A DNA stretch of 34,280 bases from Geodermatophilaceae bacterium (lineage in GTDB: Bacteria; Actinomycetota; Actinomycetes; Mycobacteriales; Geodermatophilaceae): the NCBI GenBank assembly GCA_013695685.1, contig JACCZY010000079.1:1-34280 (forward strand), in the 5' to 3' direction. Of this stretch, positions 1-7,856 are shown in pieces. The position numbers and the translations under genes were made by a program. Positions within the stretch are counted from its first letter, which is position 1. Each line of letters begins with the position of its first letter. The notes beneath the pieces were generated by a model. The model saw only the letters and a program-made list of their open reading frames with translations. It had not been told where the DNA came from and searched no databases.

Positions 1-110
1 CTCGTCCACAGCCGACGGTCTCTGTCCACACCCGCGGGCGGCAGCCCCCGGACATCACCGATCGCGTCCTAGCGTCGGCCGGTCACTCCTGACCGACGGG
101 CGGATAATCC

Positions 111-758
111 ATGAGGCGACGAATCGACCGGCTCCGGCTCACTGCGTGGCGATGGACGCGCTGGGGCCGTCGGCTGCTGGCCCTCGGACTGATCGCCGCC
201 GCCGTCATGCTCGCCGCCACAGAGCAGGCGCGCGTCGACGCCGGTGAACCGACAGCGGATGTGCTGGTCGCCAGTCACAACCTGGCAGCCGGCAACGTCC
301 TCGTGGCCGGCGACGTCATCGCCCGCGCCTGGCCGCTCCGACTCCTCCCTTACGGGGCGCTCACCCCGACCGACGCCCCCGTCGGACGGTTGCTCGCGGG
401 CGCGATCCGGGCCGGCGAAATCATCACCGACGTCCGTCTGCTCGGTCCCGGGCTCATCGAGTCGCTCGAACCTGGGCTGCGCGCGGTCCCCGTCCGGCTG
501 ACCGACGCCGGGGTCGGGGCGTTACTGAGGGCCGGCGACCGGATCGACGTCTACGCGATCGACACCGGCGTGGACCCGGCCGCGGAGCAGAGCACGCTGG
601 TTGCGGCGTACGCCCTCGTCCTGGCCGTCCCCACGCAACAGGACAGGGTGGTTCCGGAAGGAGGCATCGTCGTCGTCGCGGTGCCGCAGGCGACCGCCCT
701 GCGGCTGATCGAGGCCGCGTACACGAGATCGATCGCCGCTACGCTGACGCCGCCGTGA
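111..758 (+). CDS. SAF-domain protein, CpaB/RcpC-like
   Basis: A 215-residue protein. Residues about 20-37 form one hydrophobic segment (LLALGLIAAAVMLAAT) after an Arg-rich start, so it should be anchored in the membrane with the rest outside. Residues about 50-110 match the SAF fold (VLVASHNLAAGNVL, then a GRLLAGAIRAGEIIT stretch), and the remainder resembles the RcpC/CpaB region (AVPVRLTDAGVGALLRAGDRIDVYA). In CpaB proteins this arrangement belongs to Flp/Tad pilus assembly, but no other pilus gene is in view, so the role is open. A GGCGGA motif precedes the ATG. Codon 138 is TTA (522-524), rare in such genomes. The 110 nt upstream hold no gene I can support. Confidence 0.8.
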   Translation: MRRRIDRLRLTAWRWTRWGRRLLALGLIAAAVMLAATEQARVDAGEPTADVLVASHNLAAGNVLVAGDVIARAWPLRLLPYGALTPTDAPVGRLLAGAIRAGEIITDVRLLGPGLIESLEPGLRAVPVRLTDAGVGALLRAGDRIDVYAIDTGVDPAAEQSTLVAAYALVLAVPTQQDRVVPEGGIVVVAVPQATALRLIEAAYTRSIAATLTPP

Positions 759-798
759 CGGGCTGACCGCGCCTGTCGAGTCACCCGTGGGGGGCACC

Positions 799-1191
799 AT
801 GCTGAAGGGTTTCAAGGACTTCCTGCTGCGCGGGAACGTCATCGACCTGGCCGTGGCCGTCGTCATCGGGGTCGCGTTCGCGGCCCTGGTCTCCAGTTTC
901 ACCGAGTCGTTCCTCAACCCGCTAATCGGCCTGCTCGGTGGCGGCGGTGTCGACGGCGGCACCTTCACCGTCAACGATCAGGTCTTCGACTGGGGCGGGT
1001 TCATCACTGCCGTGATCACGTTCGTGCTCACCGCCGCGGTCATCTACTTCGCGGTCGTCGTGCCGATGCGCAAGGTCAGCGAGCGGCGCCAGCGCGGCGC
1101 CGAGGCCGGACCGGCCGAACCCACCGACGTCGAGTTGCTCAAGGAGATCCGGGACCTGCTCGCCACCGAGCACAGGACGAAGCAGCTCTAG
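799..1191 (+). CDS. mscL: Large-conductance mechanosensitive channel MscL
   Basis: A 130-residue channel protein that opens under membrane tension to release solutes on osmotic down-shock. The N-terminus MLKGFKDFLLRGNVIDLAVA is the family hallmark: an amphipathic helix followed by TM1 (about 15-45, with VVIGVAFAALV). TM2 lies around residues 70-95 (FITAVITFVLTAAVIYFAV), and the charged C-terminal helix (DVELLKEIRDLLA) ends the protein, all at normal family length. The ATG at 799 is preferred over an in-frame GTG at 787 because the family begins MLKGFK and a GGGGGG run sits just upstream. It follows the SAF gene by 40 nt on the same strand and could be co-transcribed with it. Confidence 0.95.
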   Translation: MLKGFKDFLLRGNVIDLAVAVVIGVAFAALVSSFTESFLNPLIGLLGGGGVDGGTFTVNDQVFDWGGFITAVITFVLTAAVIYFAVVVPMRKVSERRQRGAEAGPAEPTDVELLKEIRDLLATEHRTKQL

Positions 1192-1195
1192 GCGC

Positions 1196-1399
1196 TCAGC
1201 CTTCGTGGTGCGGGGGGCGCTCGCGCAGATAGCGCTCCGCGTCGGAGTCGGATTCCGAGGCCGAGTCGGAATCGAAGTCGGAATCGAGGCGCTCCGGCGA
1301 CTCGCCCCATCCCTCGGCTGTCTCGTCCCGAGTCGTCCGGGGTAGCACCGAATCCCGATCCGGGCCGGTGGACGGTTGCGGCCGCGCGCGGTCGGTCAT
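1196..1399 (-). CDS. Small Ser/Asp-rich protein with conserved RERPPHH tail
   Basis: A 67-residue acidic protein of unknown function. It resembles small actinobacterial proteins that carry a VLPxTTRDE motif, then GWGE, and end in a YLRERPPHH-like tail; all three are present here (DSVLPRTTRDETAEGWGE and YLRERPPHHEG). Between them lies a low-complexity run of Ser, Asp and Glu (DSDFDSDSASESDSD). No membrane segment or signal peptide is visible. Start candidates are ATG 1399, 1408 and 1411, and no strong ribosome binding site separates them. The start region is head-to-head with, and overlaps, the start of the metallo-beta-lactamase gene. Its stop lies 4 nt from the mscL stop. Confidence 0.6.
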   Translation of the reverse strand: MTDRARPQPSTGPDRDSVLPRTTRDETAEGWGESPERLDSDFDSDSASESDSDAERYLRERPPHHEG

Positions 1400-2348
1400 G
1401 CTGTCCATCATGACCGCACGCAGCCAGCCGGGGAACTTCAGCGACCGGCTCACTCAACCGCTGCCGGGCCCACGCGAGTTCGTCAAGCTTCTCCGGCAAG
1501 GCGGGTTCCGGGGTCGCGAGCACCCCGAGAGTGAGGCCGGGCAGGTCCCCCGCGTACGGCAACCGCTTCCCGCGGTGACCGCCGAGCAGACCGGCATCAC
1601 GTGGGTAGGGCACGCCAGCTACCTCATCCGTACCGGCGGCATGACGGTGCTCGCCGATCCGGTCTGGTCGGAGTCGATACCCGGTCGGATCCGGCGGCTG
1701 CACGCACCGGGGGTCCCCTGGCAGGAGGTTCCACCCGTCGACGCGGTGCTGATCAGCCACAACCACTACGACCACCTGGACTCCCCCACCCTCAAGCGTC
1801 TGCCGCGAGCCACACCGATGCTGGTACCCGCCGCGCTGGGCCGCTGGTTCACCCGCCGCGGCTTCACCGCCGTCACCGAACTCGACTGGTGGGAACACGT
1901 CACCGTTGGCGGCGTGCGGTTCGAGTTCGTGCCGGCGCACCACTGGAGCCGGCGCGGCCTGCTCGACCTCAACCGGACCCTCTGGGGCGGCTGGATCGTC
2001 CAGGCAAAGGGCGGGCCCCTCCTGTACTTCGCCGGCGATTCCGGGTACGGCGACCGGTTCGCCGCCATCGGCGCACGACACCCCGGTATCGACCTGGCGA
2101 TGATGCCGATCGGCGCCTACGCGCCGCGCTGGTTCATGGGCGGCGCCCACATGGATCCAGCCGAGGCGGTGCAAGCCACCCTGGACGTCGGCGCCACCAG
2201 GATGGCCGGGATGCATTGGGGAACATTCGTGTTGAGTCAGGAACCGGTGACCGAGCCGGCCCGCCTCACGCGGGAAGCCTGGCTACGAACCGGCCGACCA
2301 CCGGAGGACCTCTGGGAGTTAGCAATCGGCGAGTCCCGCGTCCTCTGA
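1398..2348 (+). CDS. Metallo-beta-lactamase-fold hydrolase, NAPE-PLD-like
   Basis: A protein of about 316 residues with the metal-binding motif SHNHYDHLD (near residue 119) and later ligands in PAHHW, FAGDSGYGD and GAHMDP. This pattern, with WVGHASYLIRTGGMTVLADPVW ahead of it, is that of the NAPE-PLD/UlaG-like branch of the metallo-beta-lactamase superfamily, which hydrolyses phosphodiester or other ester bonds; the substrate here cannot be told. ATG 1398 and ATG 1410 are both possible starts (GTG 1368 less likely), with no clear ribosome binding site. The 3' end overlaps the convergent ERCC4 gene by 30 nt, and the Leu codon TTA at 2319-2321 is the other strand of that gene's TAA stop. Confidence 0.85.
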   Translation: MLSIMTARSQPGNFSDRLTQPLPGPREFVKLLRQGGFRGREHPESEAGQVPRVRQPLPAVTAEQTGITWVGHASYLIRTGGMTVLADPVWSESIPGRIRRLHAPGVPWQEVPPVDAVLISHNHYDHLDSPTLKRLPRATPMLVPAALGRWFTRRGFTAVTELDWWEHVTVGGVRFEFVPAHHWSRRGLLDLNRTLWGGWIVQAKGGPLLYFAGDSGYGDRFAAIGARHPGIDLAMMPIGAYAPRWFMGGAHMDPAEAVQATLDVGATRMAGMHWGTFVLSQEPVTEPARLTREAWLRTGRPPEDLWELAIGESRVL

Positions 2349-3317
2349 CCGCTGGTGCGCCCGCTCGTAGGCGACGACGATCTCCGGCCGCAGCCGGCCA
2401 CGATCGGTCACCGGCAAGCCCGCAGCCACGGCCCACGATCGGATCTCGGCAGTTGTCGGAGGACCCGCCAGCAGTTCCCCCGCTGAGATCAGCGTGTGCT
2501 CGAGACCGGCGGTCTGGTGCTGGTGGGAAAGCTCGACGTACGCCGCCGCCAGAAACCGGTACGTCCAGTCCTCGGCCAGCGGCCGGGTCTCGCAGAACAC
2601 GATCGGAACGGTCGGCCAGCGAACCTGCGCCTCGGCCAGACCGTCCGCCACCACCGACGGGCGGACGTGTTCGAGTCCGAATACCCGGGAGTACCGGTCC
2701 TCGACGACCAGCGCCGACCGGGGCACCGTCGCCAGGTCGGCCAGGGCGTAACCGAGCCTGCCGCTGGTGAGGCTGCCGGCCAGATCGGCCAGGCTCTTGC
2801 GTTCGACGCAGGCGACCACCGCTCCGTCCAGCTCGATCCCGTAGTCGCCCGCGGGCAATCGGCGGGTCCTGACCTCCACCTGGTGCCTGCTGAAGCGGTA
2901 GGCGTACTTCTCCGCCGAGTCCACCAGGATCGTCGGCCGCCGCAGTCCCTGCGCACGTCCGGTGGGAACCGCGACCCGAGGTCGGGCCTGCTTGCTGGTC
3001 CGGGCCGTCTGCCAGAACACCGCTTCCCGGCCGCCCTTGAGCACCGTGAAGACCAGCTGCGAGCGGTTCTCCCGGCCCCTGTCGAGGACGAGGTCGATGG
3101 CGGGTCCGCGCCGTACACAGGACCGGGTCGGCACCCGCTCGACGATCTCGGCGTCTGCGGGCCAGCCGTCGGCCCGGTGGCAGTAGACCTTGCTGGTCCG
3201 CGGCCACATCTCCCGTGCCTTGAGTACGACGCCGCGCGGCCCGAGCGGAATCCGCAGCAGGTACGGCAACGTGGACTCCGAGTCCGGGTTGCGCGCAATG
3301 ACGAAGTCATCCGGCAC
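2319..3317 (-). CDS. ERCC4 (XPF-type) nuclease with Lsr2-like C-terminal domain
   Basis: A 332-residue protein starting at GTG 3317. Residues about 128-225 contain the XPF/ERCC4 nuclease signature: ILVDSAEK, GDYGIEL, and the catalytic VERKSLADLAGSL. This metal-dependent domain cuts structured DNA in the XPF/Mus81 family. The C-terminal 40 residues (AEIRSWAVAAGLPVTDRGR, then EIVVAYERAH) match the DNA-binding domain of the nucleoid protein Lsr2, whose RGR loop enters the minor groove of AT-rich DNA. The first 120 residues are not recognised. I infer a DNA repair or foreign-DNA role; no helicase partner is adjacent. It is divergent from hutH with only 32 nt between starts. Confidence 0.8.
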   Translation of the reverse strand: MPDDFVIARNPDSESTLPYLLRIPLGPRGVVLKAREMWPRTSKVYCHRADGWPADAEIVERVPTRSCVRRGPAIDLVLDRGRENRSQLVFTVLKGGREAVFWQTARTSKQARPRVAVPTGRAQGLRRPTILVDSAEKYAYRFSRHQVEVRTRRLPAGDYGIELDGAVVACVERKSLADLAGSLTSGRLGYALADLATVPRSALVVEDRYSRVFGLEHVRPSVVADGLAEAQVRWPTVPIVFCETRPLAEDWTYRFLAAAYVELSHQHQTAGLEHTLISAGELLAGPPTTAEIRSWAVAAGLPVTDRGRLRPEIVVAYERAHQRSEDAGLADC

Positions 3318-3349
3318 GCCGCCATTGTGCCCTGCCGACGGGTGGTTCG

Positions 3350-4921
3350 ATGGTCCCTATGTCATCACTCGCCGGCGGATCGCAACCCTCAGTCGTCGTC
3401 GGCTTGACCCCGCTGCGCCCCGCCGACGTCGTCGCCGTCGCGCGAGGCGGCGCGCGCGTGGAACTCACCGGCGAGGCGGTCGCCGCGATGAGTGCCTCGC
3501 GCCACCACGTGGAAACCCTTGCCACCCGCTCTGAGCCGGTCTACGGCGTTTCCACTGGATTCGGCGCCCTCGCCAACAGGCACATCCCGGCCGAGCTGCG
3601 GGCCTCCCTGCAGCGCTCCTTGATCCGCTCGCACGCCGCGAGCGCGGGCGACGACGTCGAGCGGGAGGTGGTCCGCGCGCTCATGGTGCTGCGGCTGCGC
3701 ACCCTGGCCACGGGACGCACCGGGATCCACCCGCAGACCGCGCGGACGCTGGCCGCCCTGATCAACGCCGGCATCACGCCGGTGGTCCGCGAGTACGGAT
3801 CGCTGGGCTGCTCCGGCGACCTGGCCCCCCTGGCCCACGTCGCGCTGGCCCTCATGGGGGAGGGCGAGGTCAACGATGCAGAGGGAGTACGCCGCAGCGC
3901 CGCGGACGCCCTCGATTCCGCCGGCATCCGGCCGGTGGAGCTGGCGGCCAAGGAGGGCCTCGCGCTCATCAACGGCACCGACGGCATGCTCGGCATGCTG
4001 ATCCTCGCCTGCCACGACCTGACCGAACTGCTGCAGGTCGCTGACCTGTCCGCCGCGATGAGCGTCGAGGCGCTGCTCGGCACCGACCGGGTGTTCGCCG
4101 CCGACCTGCAGCAGCTCCGTCGCCAACCAGGACAGCAGTCGGCCGCGGCAAACCTGCGCAGGCTCCTTGCCGATTCGCCGATCGTGGAGAGTCATCGCGG
4201 GCCGAACTGCACGCTGGTGCAGGACGCCTATTCGCTGCGCTGCGCCCCGCAGGTGGCGGGCGCGGCACGGGACACCGTGGCGCACGCGCTCTCCGTGGCC
4301 GTGAACGAACTCGACAGCATCATCGACAACCCGACGGTACTGCCCGACGGCCGGGTCGAGTCCAACGGAAACTTCCATGGCGCACCGGTCGGGTACGTGC
4401 TGGACTTCCTCGCCATCGCCACCGCCGACGTAGCCAGCATCTCCGAGCGCCGCACGGACCGGATGCTCGACGTACACCGGTCCCACGGGCTGCCGGCCTT
4501 CCTCGCGCACGATCCCGGTGTCGACTCCGGCCACATGATCGCCCACTACACGCAGGCCGCGATCGTGAGCGAACTCAAGCGGCTCGCCGTACCGGCCTCG
4601 GTCGACTCGATCCCGACCTCGGCGATGCAGGAGGACCACGTGTCCATGGGGTGGTCGGCCGGGCGCAAGCTGCGCACGGCGATCGACGGGCTGCGGCTGG
4701 TGCTGGCCGTCGAGGTGCTCACCGCGGCCCGGGCGCTGGACCTGCGCGCCCCGCTGCTGCCCTCCCCTGCGACCGGCGCGGTCGTCGCCGCGCTGCGACG
4801 GAACGTGCCGACGGTCGGCCCGGACCGCTGGCTCGCGCCGGAGATCGATGCCACCGTCGCGGCCGTCGCCAACCGGACCCTGCTCACAGCCGCCGAGTCC
4901 GTCACCGGTCCGCTGGCGTGA
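3350..4921 (+). CDS. hutH: Histidine ammonia-lyase
   Basis: A 523-residue enzyme that removes ammonia from L-histidine to give trans-urocanate, the first step of histidine degradation. The N-terminal [15 protein letters not shown] and the cofactor region [14 protein letters not shown] identify the aromatic amino-acid lyase family. The MIO cofactor should form from Cys154-Ser155-Gly156; most textbook enzymes have Ala-Ser-Gly, and a Cys variant is, as I recall, known in actinobacterial HutH. Length is normal. ATG 3350 follows a GGGTGG run; ATG 3359 is an alternative start. First gene of an operon whose next ribosome binding site (AAGGAG) overlaps the hutH stop. No dedicated regulator is adjacent. 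Confidence 0.95.
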   Translation: MVPMSSLAGGSQPSVVVGLTPLRPADVVAVARGGARVELTGEAVAAMSASRHHVETLATRSEPVYGVSTGFGALANRHIPAELRASLQRSLIRSHAASAGDDVEREVVRALMVLRLRTLATGRTGIHPQTARTLAALINAGITPVVREYGSLGCSGDLAPLAHVALALMGEGEVNDAEGVRRSAADALDSAGIRPVELAAKEGLALINGTDGMLGMLILACHDLTELLQVADLSAAMSVEALLGTDRVFAADLQQLRRQPGQQSAAANLRRLLADSPIVESHRGPNCTLVQDAYSLRCAPQVAGAARDTVAHALSVAVNELDSIIDNPTVLPDGRVESNGNFHGAPVGYVLDFLAIATADVASISERRTDRMLDVHRSHGLPAFLAHDPGVDSGHMIAHYTQAAIVSELKRLAVPASVDSIPTSAMQEDHVSMGWSAGRKLRTAIDGLRLVLAVEVLTAARALDLRAPLLPSPATGAVVAALRRNVPTVGPDRWLAPEIDATVAAVANRTLLTAAESVTGPLA

Positions 4922-4932
4922 AGGAGCACACG

Positions 4933-6639
4933 ATGTCAGAGGCACGAACCGTCCGCGCCGCCCGCGGAACCAACCTGCGCTGTCAGGGTTGGCCGCAGGA
5001 GGCGGCGCTGCGGATGCTCGAGAACAACCTCGATCCCGACGTCGCCGAACGGCCCGACGACCTCGTCGTCTACGGCGGCACCGGCCGCGCGGCCCGCAGC
5101 TGGTCGGCGTACGACGCCATCGTCGGCTCGTTGACCGCGCTAAAGGCCGACGAGACTCTGCTCGTGCAGTCCGGCAAGCCGGTCGGCCTGTTCCGCACCC
5201 ACGAATGGGCGCCGCGGGTGCTCATCGCGAACTCCAACCTGGTGCCGGACTGGGCCAACTGGCCGGAGTTCCGCCGGCTGGAGCAGGCCGGGCTGACGAT
5301 GTACGGGCAGATGACCGCCGGATCGTGGATCTACATCGGCACGCAGGGGATCCTGCAGGGGACGTACGAGACGTTCGCCGCGGTGGCCGCGAAGCGGTTC
5401 AACGGAACCCTGGCCGGCACCCTGACGCTGACCGCCGGCTGCGGCGGGATGGGCGGCGCGCAGCCGCTCGCGGTCACCATGAACGGCGGTGCCGTCATCG
5501 TCATCGACATCGACCCGGTGCGTCTGCGCCGCCGGGTCGAGGGCCGCTACCTCGACACGGTTGCCGAGGATCTGGACGATGCCGTCGACCAGGCGGTCAC
5601 CGCCAAGGAAGAGCGGCGGGCGCTGTCGGTGGGACTCGTCGGCAACGCCGCCACCCTCTTCCCGCGGTTGCTGCGGATGGGCGTACCGATCGACATCGTC
5701 ACAGATCAGACCTCGGCGCACGACCCGCTGTCCTACATCCCTGAAGACATCGACCTGCCCGACGCCGACGATTACGCCGCCAAGAAACCGGAGGAGTTCA
5801 CAGACCGTGCCCGCGCCTCGATGGTCAAGCACGTGGAGGCGATGGTGGGCTTCCAGGACGCCGGTGCGGAGGTTTTCGACTACGGCAACTCGATCCGCGG
5901 CGAGGCGGCGTTGGGCGGGTACGACCGGGCATTCAGCTTCCCCGGTTTCGTGCCCGCCTACATCCGCCCGCTGTTCTGCGAGGGAAGAGGACCGTTCCGG
6001 TGGGCGGCGCTGTCCGGGGAACCGACCGACATCGCCGCCACCGACCGGGCGATCCTCGAGCTGTTTCCGGAGAACGAGGCGTTGGCGCGCTGGATCCAGC
6101 TGGCCGGGGAGCGGGTCGCGTTCCAGGGGCTGCCCGCCCGGATCTGCTGGCTGGGCTACGGCGAGCGCGACAAGGCCGGCGTGCGGTTCAACGACATGGT
6201 CGCCTCCGGCGAACTCAAGGCCCCGATCGTGATCGGCCGTGACCACCTGGACTGTGGTTCCGTCGCCTCGCCGTACCGGGAGACCGAGGGCATGGCCGAC
6301 GGATCCGACGCGATCGCCGACTGGCCGCTGCTCAACGCGATGCTGAACGTCGCCAGCGGCGCCTCATGGGTCTCCATCCACCACGGCGGCGGTGTCGGCA
6401 TCGGCCGGTCCATCCATGCGGGCCAGGTCTGTGTTGCCGACGGCACCGCGCTGGCCGGTGCGAAGATCGAGCGCGTCCTCACCAACGACCCCGGAACGGG
6501 CGTCATCCGGCACGTCGACGCCGGCTACGACCGGGCCGACGAGGTGGCCGAGGAACGCGGCGTCCACATACCGATGCGCGCATGTGCCGCCCCCGTCTCC
6601 GCCGATCTTGGTCAAAACAACCTCTCAGGCGGGCTGTGA
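4933..6639 (+). CDS. hutU: Urocanate hydratase
   Basis: A 568-residue cytosolic NAD-containing enzyme that hydrates urocanate to 4-imidazolone-5-propanoate. Family landmarks include the N-terminal [11 protein letters not shown], the middle [21 protein letters not shown] (glycine-rich NAD site), YGNSIRGEA and [14 protein letters not shown], and the C-terminal [19 protein letters not shown] 4933 has an ideal AAGGAG ribosome binding site at 4920-4925. The last 12 residues ([12 protein letters not shown]) are encoded from the left arm of a 14-bp inverted repeat onward, so the natural C-terminus after MRACAAPVS seems to have been replaced or extended by repeat DNA. The stop lies in the repeat spacer, 44 nt before the next ATG. 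Confidence 0.95.
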   Translation: MSEARTVRAARGTNLRCQGWPQEAALRMLENNLDPDVAERPDDLVVYGGTGRAARSWSAYDAIVGSLTALKADETLLVQSGKPVGLFRTHEWAPRVLIANSNLVPDWANWPEFRRLEQAGLTMYGQMTAGSWIYIGTQGILQGTYETFAAVAAKRFNGTLAGTLTLTAGCGGMGGAQPLAVTMNGGAVIVIDIDPVRLRRRVEGRYLDTVAEDLDDAVDQAVTAKEERRALSVGLVGNAATLFPRLLRMGVPIDIVTDQTSAHDPLSYIPEDIDLPDADDYAAKKPEEFTDRARASMVKHVEAMVGFQDAGAEVFDYGNSIRGEAALGGYDRAFSFPGFVPAYIRPLFCEGRGPFRWAALSGEPTDIAATDRAILELFPENEALARWIQLAGERVAFQGLPARICWLGYGERDKAGVRFNDMVASGELKAPIVIGRDHLDCGSVASPYRETEGMADGSDAIADWPLLNAMLNVASGASWVSIHHGGGVGIGRSIHAGQVCVADGTALAGAKIERVLTNDPGTGVIRHVDAGYDRADEVAEERGVHIPMRACAAPVSADLGQNNLSGGL

Positions 6640-6662
6640 CGTTGATTAGACCAAGATCGGCG
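6600..6662. repeat. 14-bp inverted repeat at the hutU / amidohydrolase junction
   Basis: The arms CGCCGATCTTGGTC (6600-6613) and GACCAAGATCGGCG (6649-6662) are perfect reverse complements, 35 nt apart. The left arm is translated as the HutU C-terminus and the right arm lies just before the start of the next gene. There is no T-tract, so it is not a classical terminator. A REP/MITE-like insertion, or an attenuating or mRNA-processing hairpin between operon genes, fits what is seen. Confidence 0.75.
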
Positions 6663-6683
6663 AGCAGCAGGGGGTTCGAGAGC

Positions 6684-7856
6684 ATGTGGGCCGACCTGCT
6701 GCCGGTCGGCCGGCTCGCCAACGGTGGCTACCAGCGCTTCGCCTGGACATCGGCGGACATGGCCTGCCGGGAGTGGTTCCGCGCCGAAGCGGGGACCCGC
6801 GGGATGGACGTGGAGACCGACCGCAACGGCAACCTGTGGGCCTGGCTCGGTGAACCCGGACCCGACTCCTTCGTCACCGGCAGCCACCTGGACTCCGTCC
6901 CGGGCGGGGGCGCATACGACGGCCCGCTCGGCCTCGTCTCCGCGTTCGCCGCGGTCGATGCGCTGCAGACCCGCGGGTGTACGCCGGCGCGCCCGGTCGC
7001 GGTGGTGGCGTTCGTCGATGAGGAGGGGGCGCGCTTCGGCGTAGCCTGCCTCGGCTCGCGGCTGTCAGCCGGCGTGGCCGACCCCGAGCGGACGCTCGCC
7101 CTGACCGATTCCGACGGCACCCGGCTGGACGAGGCGATGCGGGCCCAGGGCCACGATCCGGCTCATGCCGGCGCCGATCCACAGGCGCTGGAGCGGATCG
7201 GCGTGTTCGTCGAGTTGCACGTCGAGCAGGGTCGGGCCCTCGATGCTCCCATCGGGCTCGCGACGGCGATCTGGCCGCACGGCCGCTGGCGCTACGACTT
7301 CACCGGCGAGGGCAACCACGCAGGTACGACGGCGCTCGCCGACCGTCGCGACCCGATGCTCAGCTACGCGATGACCGTGCTCGCCGCCCGCAAACAGGCC
7401 CGGCTCGCCGACGCGCTAGCAACGTTCGGGAAGGTGGTGGTCGATCCCGGCGGCACCAACGCGATCGCCGCCGGCGTGACCGCCTGGCTGGACAGCCGCG
7501 CACCGGACGAGGCGACGCTCGCGTCGCTGGTCGCTGCAATCGAGCAGCAGGCGGCCGAGCGGGCCGAGCGGGACGGCGTACGGCTCCGGGTGACAGCCGA
7601 ATCGGTGACGCCGCCCGTCAGCTTTCCGGCGGATCAGCTGGACTGGGCCGCCGAGGTGCTCGGCAACCCACCGCGGCTGCCGACCGGTGCCGGTCACGAC
7701 GCCGGTGTGCTGGCCGCCGCCGGGGTCCCCACCGTCATGCTCTTCGTCCGCAACCCGACCGGTGTGTCGCACTCCCCGGCCGAGCACGCCGAACTCGACG
7801 ACTGCCTTGCCGGTGTCGCGGCCCTCACCGACCTGATGGTGCGCCACGCGTGCTGA
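6684..7856 (+). CDS. M20-family amidohydrolase (allantoate amidohydrolase-like), candidate N-formylglutamate deformylase
   Basis: A 390-residue metal-dependent hydrolase of the M20 / N-carbamoyl-amino-acid hydrolase family. The expected metal ligands are all present: GSHLDSV, AYDGPLG, DEEGARFG, ELHVEQG and the late GVSHSPAEHAE. Family members act on allantoate, ureidoglycolate or N-carbamoyl amino acids. Here it sits between hutU and hutF, an order I recall from Streptomyces, and no hutG is in view. I therefore infer that it may release formate from N-formylglutamate; this is not shown by sequence alone. ATG 6684 has AGGGGG 9 nt upstream. GTG 6636, overlapping the hutU stop, is an alternative that would start inside the inverted repeat. 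Overlaps hutF by 7 nt. Confidence 0.85.
   Translation: MWADLLPVGRLANGGYQRFAWTSADMACREWFRAEAGTRGMDVETDRNGNLWAWLGEPGPDSFVTGSHLDSVPGGGAYDGPLGLVSAFAAVDALQTRGCTPARPVAVVAFVDEEGARFGVACLGSRLSAGVADPERTLALTDSDGTRLDEAMRAQGHDPAHAGADPQALERIGVFVELHVEQGRALDAPIGLATAIWPHGRWRYDFTGEGNHAGTTALADRRDPMLSYAMTVLAARKQARLADALATFGKVVVDPGGTNAIAAGVTAWLDSRAPDEATLASLVAAIEQQAAERAERDGVRLRVTAESVTPPVSFPADQLDWAAEVLGNPPRLPTGAGHDAGVLAAAGVPTVMLFVRNPTGVSHSPAEHAELDDCLAGVAALTDLMVRHAC

Noticed and set aside
1-110. Possible 3' end of an upstream gene at the window edge
   Set aside because: All three plus frames close or lack recognisable sequence; nothing can be supported in 110 nt.
3389-4945. Long minus-strand open frame of about 518 codons opposite hutH
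   Set aside because: It mirrors hutH codons in GC-rich DNA and has no family features, whereas hutH is unmistakable.
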